From assembly GCF_036634175.1 (NCBI RefSeq), contig NZ_JAZIFX010000001.1, forward strand, positions 3,782,001-3,846,000: 64,000 bases of DNA, written 5' to 3'. Both the position numbers and the translations under genes were made by a program. Origin of the DNA: Streptomyces sp. P9-A2. GTDB taxonomy: Bacteria > Actinomycetota > Actinomycetes > Streptomycetales > Streptomycetaceae. The stretch's first letter is position 1. The number at the start of each line of letters is the position of its first letter. Shown here piece after piece: positions 60,557 through 64,000 of the stretch. The notes beneath the pieces were generated by a model. The model was not told the DNA's origin. It saw only the letters and a program-made list of their open reading frames with translations, and searched no databases.

Positions 60557-61886
60557 TCGTCGCCTGCTCAAGCTGGCCGGCATCACTGCGGCCGTACAGG
60601 CATCAGCCGTCCTGCTCGCCACCCGAGCCGTCGCCGCGCCTACTCCCACGCCGGCACCCGAGGACAGCAATGACCCCTGTGACCTGATCCACGGCCCCGC
60701 CAAGGACTACTGCGACCGAGGGGGCGGCGGCTCCGGCTCCTCCGGCGGTTCCTCCGGCGGGTCCGGGACCCTCAACGATCCCACCTCCGTCCTCGACCCC
60801 CTCGGTTCCCTCGCCCAGGGCTGCGCCGATGCCGCGAGTTGGACGATCAAGAAGCTCAGTGCCGCCGTCGACGAGACGGCGGCCGTGGACTTCACGAACC
60901 CGCTGTTCCGTCAGCAGTACGCCGTCGTCTTCGCCGCGTCGGCGATCCTGACGCTGGTGCTGTGGCTGATGGCGGTCGCCAAGCGGGCCGTGCGGGGTGT
61001 CCCCTTCACGACGGCCCTGTCCGAGGCGATCGGCTTCCTGTGGCTCACGGTGCTGGCCTCGGCGTTCACCCCGCTGATCCTCTACACGATCGTGCGGGCC
61101 ACGGACGGCATCACCGAGGTGCTGGCGAACGCGACCGGCGACCAGACGAACACGTTCTTCGGTACCTTCGCCGGGGCCCTGGAGAAGGGCGAGGACATCG
61201 GCGGCGGTCCGATCATGCTGATCATCGTCTCGCTGGTGTCGATTCTCGCGGCCGGTGTCCTGTGGCTGGAGCTGGTCATCCGGGCGGCGCTGCTCTACGT
61301 GGGCGCGCTGCTGGGCACGGTCGTGTACGCGGGGCTGGTCGACAAGAACCTGTGGGGGCACGTCCGGCGCTGGGCGGGCATCATGATCGCGGTGATCCTG
61401 GTGAAGCCGGTCATCGTCATAGTGCTGGGCCTGGCGGGCGCGCTGTCCGCCGACGACGGTCCGAACGCGTTCTCCGCCGTGGTGTCGGGTCTGGCGATCA
61501 TCCTGCTCGCCATCTTCGCGTCGGCGATGATCTACCGTTTCGTCCCCGGCTTCGGCGACGACATCGCGAACTCCCGCAACAACCGCATCATGCAGGGCGC
61601 CGAGAGCAAGGCCGCCGCCGTGATGAGCTCCCCGGCGACGATGGTCGCGCAGGGCATCAAGACCCACAGCACGCGCGCCGACAGCAACGGCGGCGGGGGC
61701 CAGTCCTCCGGCGGCGGTGCCCGTCCGTCCAACCCCGTCTCCGGCGGAGTCGCCGCGCACAGCGCACGTCCCTCGGACGGCGGTGGCGGAGCCTCCGCAC
61801 CCGCCCCCCGTCAGGGCAGCCCGGTGAGCACGCCCCACGGGAACCGCAACAGCAGCAACAACAGCACGGGAGGTGAAGGGCGTTGA
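60546..61886 (+). CDS. cmdD: polytopic membrane protein of the cmd-type cluster (TrbL/VirB6-like)
   Basis: 446 residues. Signal peptide (LLKLAGITAAVQASAVLLAT, cut near AVAAP), Gly/Ser-rich segment, then six to seven transmembrane helices (VVFAASAILTLVLWLMAVA, IGFLWLTVLASAFTPLILYT, MLIIVSLVSILAAGVLWLEL, GIMIAVILVKPVIVIVLGLA, LAIILLAIFASAMIYRFV) and a disordered Ser/Gly/Asn tail. Layout as in the channel-forming VirB6/TrbL proteins. ATG 60546 with ggaggg upstream. Confidence 0.78.
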   Translation: MPDSRRLLKLAGITAAVQASAVLLATRAVAAPTPTPAPEDSNDPCDLIHGPAKDYCDRGGGGSGSSGGSSGGSGTLNDPTSVLDPLGSLAQGCADAASWTIKKLSAAVDETAAVDFTNPLFRQQYAVVFAASAILTLVLWLMAVAKRAVRGVPFTTALSEAIGFLWLTVLASAFTPLILYTIVRATDGITEVLANATGDQTNTFFGTFAGALEKGEDIGGGPIMLIIVSLVSILAAGVLWLELVIRAALLYVGALLGTVVYAGLVDKNLWGHVRRWAGIMIAVILVKPVIVIVLGLAGALSADDGPNAFSAVVSGLAIILLAIFASAMIYRFVPGFGDDIANSRNNRIMQGAESKAAAVMSSPATMVAQGIKTHSTRADSNGGGGQSSGGGARPSNPVSGGVAAHSARPSDGGGGASAPAPRQGSPVSTPHGNRNSSNNSTGGEGR

Positions 61887-63442
61887 CGACCGAAGCACAC
61901 ATGTCCCATCCGGTCACGCCCCGCCGTACGTATCTGATCGGCCGGGCCCGGCCGAACGCGATCGTCGGCCGCAATCGCGAGACCGGTGAGATCGCGCTGA
62001 TCATCGTGGGCGCGTTCTTCGGCATGATGGCCGGTCTCCTCGTCCCCGTCCTGTCCCTGCGGATCGTGCTGCTCGCGGGCTTCCCGATGATCGCGCTGGC
62101 CGCCGTGTACATGCCGTACAAGGGCCGAACCTTCTACAAGTGGTTCGAGATCAACCGCAGCTACAAGCGGTCCCTGCGCCAGGGCACGACGTACCGCTCG
62201 GGCGCCGTCGAGGCCGGCGTCCGGCTCGACGGCCGGGAGGTCGAGGTCGGCCCGCCGCCGGGGATCGGCCGGATCACCTGGCTCGCCGCCCCCTTCGGGC
62301 CCGACGAGATCGCCGTCCAGTTGCACGCGGACCGCAAGACGGTGACCGCCGCCATCGAGATCGAGGGCCCCGGTGTGGGCCTGCGCGACTCGGAGGACCA
62401 GGAGGCGCTCGTCGACCGGTTCGGCACGCTGCTCAAGCACGTGGCCAACGGCGACGGCTTCGTCACCCGCATCCAGATGCTCGCCCGCACGCTGCCCGCC
62501 GACCCCGACGCGCACGCCAAGGACGTCTCGCAGCGCGGGGACGAGAAGGCGCCGTACTGGCTCCAGCAGTCGTACGACCAGCTGCAGTCCATGGTGTCGA
62601 CCAGCAGCGAGCAGCACCGCGCGTACCTCGTCGCCTGTATGCACTTCAACCGCGAGCTGGCCTCCGAGGCCAACGCGATGGCGCGCGCGATCCGCACCCA
62701 GGGGCGCCGCAAGGTGGACCGGGACGCCGGACTGGCCGTCGTCATGGCCCGTGAGCTGACCGACATCTGCTCCCGGCTCCAGGAGGCCGACATCCGTGTA
62801 CGGCAGCCGCTCGGCCAGAGCCGCCTGTCCTCGCTGATCCACTCCATGTACGACCCGGACCACCCGATCGACCACATCCAGGCGATGACCAAGCGCAACG
62901 CCTGGCCGGCCGAGCTCGACGCCGTGGAGCCCACCTACCTCCAGGCCAAGACCCGCGAGTCCTCCACCCGCGCCCCCTGGTGCCACGCCACGGCCTGGGT
63001 GAAGGAGTGGCCGATGACCCCGGTGGGTGTCAACTTCCTGGCGCCGCTCCTCGTCCACACCCCGGACGTGATCCGCACGGTCGCCGTGACGATGGACCTG
63101 GAACCCACCGAGGTCGCCATCGAGCGCATGCTGACGGAGAAGACCAACGACGATGCCGAGGCGTCCCGCGCCGCGAAGATGAACCGCACGGTCGACCCGC
63201 GCGACATCGCCGCCCACGGCCGCCTCGACCAGCGCGGCGAGGACCTCGCCAGCGGCGCGGCCGGCGTCAACCTCGTCGGCTACATCACCGTCTCCTCCCG
63301 CAACCCCGAGGCCCTGGCCCGCGACAAGCGGACCATCAGGGCCTCGGCCGGAAAGTCGTACCTGAAGCTGGAGTGGTGCGACCGCGAGCACCACCGCGCC
63401 TTCGTGAACACACTCCCGTTCGCCACCGGCATTCGAAGGTAG
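61883..63442 (+). CDS. cmdC: SCO6880-family protein (PrgI-like N-terminus) of the cmd-type cluster
   Basis: 519 residues. Two adjacent transmembrane helices near the N-terminus (IALIIVGAFFGMMAGLLVPV, IVLLAGFPMIALAAVYM), then a cytoplasmic domain with LDGREVEVGPPPGIGRITWL and many charged helices (ARELTDICSRLQEADIRV). Matches SCO6880-like partners of VirB4-type ATPases. TTG 61883 overlaps the previous stop (TTGA) and has ggaggtga upstream; ATG 61901 lacks a ribosome site. Confidence 0.82.
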   Translation: MTTEAHMSHPVTPRRTYLIGRARPNAIVGRNRETGEIALIIVGAFFGMMAGLLVPVLSLRIVLLAGFPMIALAAVYMPYKGRTFYKWFEINRSYKRSLRQGTTYRSGAVEAGVRLDGREVEVGPPPGIGRITWLAAPFGPDEIAVQLHADRKTVTAAIEIEGPGVGLRDSEDQEALVDRFGTLLKHVANGDGFVTRIQMLARTLPADPDAHAKDVSQRGDEKAPYWLQQSYDQLQSMVSTSSEQHRAYLVACMHFNRELASEANAMARAIRTQGRRKVDRDAGLAVVMARELTDICSRLQEADIRVRQPLGQSRLSSLIHSMYDPDHPIDHIQAMTKRNAWPAELDAVEPTYLQAKTRESSTRAPWCHATAWVKEWPMTPVGVNFLAPLLVHTPDVIRTVAVTMDLEPTEVAIERMLTEKTNDDAEASRAAKMNRTVDPRDIAAHGRLDQRGEDLASGAAGVNLVGYITVSSRNPEALARDKRTIRASAGKSYLKLEWCDREHHRAFVNTLPFATGIRR

Positions 63443-63455
63443 GGGCTGAGTTCTG

Positions 63456-64000
63456 ATGCGGGATCCGCTGTCCGTCGTCACCGACACCTTCACGTCGTTC
63501 CTGTTCGGGAAGGTCGAGACGACACGGCTGCCGGTGCGCACCTCCACGGGCCAGGCGCAGGCCGTCTACCTCCCGACCGCCGCCCCCGGCCTCGGCGACT
63601 CCGGCGTGATCATCGGCCGCGAGGTGTACTCCGGCAAGGGCTACATCTACGACCCGTTCCAGCTCTACGGCCAGCAGCTGCCCGCACCGCACTGGCTGGT
63701 CCTCGGCGAGTCCGGCAACGGCAAATCGGCCCTCGAGAAGACGTACGTCATGCGCCAGCTGCGCTTCCGCGACCGCCAGGTCGTCGTCCTGGACGCCCAG
63801 GGCGAGGACGGTGCCGGCGAGTGGAACCTCATCGCGCGGGAACTCGGCATCACCCCCATCCGGCTGGACCCCACGGCCGCCCTGGACCACGGCATCCGGC
63901 TCAACCCGCTCGACCCGTCGATCACCACGACCGGCCAGCTCGCCCTGCTGCGCACCATCATCGAGGTCGCGATGGGGCACGGCCTGGACGAGCGCGCCGG
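63456..64000 (+). CDS. cmdB: VirB4/FtsK-like ATPase of the cmd-type cluster (partial, runs off the window)
   Basis: First 181 codons only. After an N-terminal region containing GREVYSGKGYIYDPFQLYG it reaches the Walker A loop LVLGESGNGKSALEKTYVMR (about residues 85-104), followed by VVVLDAQGEDGAGEWN and GIRLNPLDPS, as in TraC/VirB4 and FtsK-like DNA or protein pumping ATPases. It likely powers the machine formed by the preceding genes. ATG 63456, 13 bp after the SCO6880-like gene. Confidence 0.85.
   Translation, partial: MRDPLSVVTDTFTSFLFGKVETTRLPVRTSTGQAQAVYLPTAAPGLGDSGVIIGREVYSGKGYIYDPFQLYGQQLPAPHWLVLGESGNGKSALEKTYVMRQLRFRDRQVVVLDAQGEDGAGEWNLIARELGITPIRLDPTAALDHGIRLNPLDPSITTTGQLALLRTIIEVAMGHGLDERA

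Overview
The window is chromosomal DNA of a Streptomyces or very close relative. It shows very high GC with strong third-position GC bias, GTG starts, leaderless genes, ATGA/GTGA overlaps, and actinobacterial markers: mshD, csoR, nur, glnR, rsiG, and two XRE-DUF5753/DUF397 modules. From memory (inference, not searched), the gene order from about 12.8 kb to the end follows the S. coelicolor core chromosome around SCO4180 down to SCO4127, interrupted by accessory insertions.

Left part (1-12.7 kb), accessory: a truncated DD35E transposase abutting an unassigned fragment; a TetR regulator divergent from a small membrane protein; a frameshifted GNAT gene; a PLP aminotransferase; a very large protein with two aminoglycoside-phosphotransferase folds; two paralogous GntR-type regulators with nearly identical upstream operator DNA, intermixed with a HAD phosphatase and tiny two-helix membrane proteins; and an Eis-like acetyltransferase.

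12.8-25.5 kb: rsiG (anti-sigma factor of WhiG, with both c-di-GMP signatures), dtd, ygfZ and nur. They are followed by an inserted three-gene cassette of an Abi/HEPN-like protein, an HsdM-like methylase and a half-size HsdS, with no HsdR. Core genes then resume: a nitrobindin-like protein with a 32-residue membrane peptide, DsrE, a broken VOC gene, DUF3099, DUF1416 and a thiosulfate sulfurtransferase. A Cys-containing leader peptide precedes the sulfurtransferase and suggests sulfur-dependent attenuation. DUF2993, a Pro/Gly-rich membrane protein and a MoaD/ThiS protein complete this part.

25.5-41 kb: a possible small RNA or attenuator, glnR with a coupled upstream micro-ORF, a LacI regulator, a PDZ-less HtrA protease with a 90-bp minisatellite, its MprAB-like two-component system, a secreted pectate lyase-pectin methylesterase fusion, a DUF397/XRE module, a DUF6247/RelE-like candidate toxin-antitoxin pair, DUF1737, a Uma2 nuclease, a secreted 5'-nucleotidase and mshD.

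42-53 kb is a phosphate block: ppk-CHAD-NUDIX (polyphosphate), a four-unit PHO box, pstS, a strong intercistronic terminator, pstCAB, and a PiT transporter with its DUF47 partner. csoR with a clear copper operator follows.

53-64 kb: a lipoprotein, a PAP2 phosphatase, a lytic transglycosylase/NlpC hydrolase, a second regulatory module (HATPase, XRE-DUF5753, and a DUF397 protein with a triplicated motif), then the start of a membrane-apparatus operon resembling cmdF-E-D-C-B of S. coelicolor. That operon has VirB8-like, multi-spanning membrane, SCO6880-like and VirB4/FtsK-like ATPase components and runs off the right edge. No rRNA, tRNA or CRISPR array was recognised.
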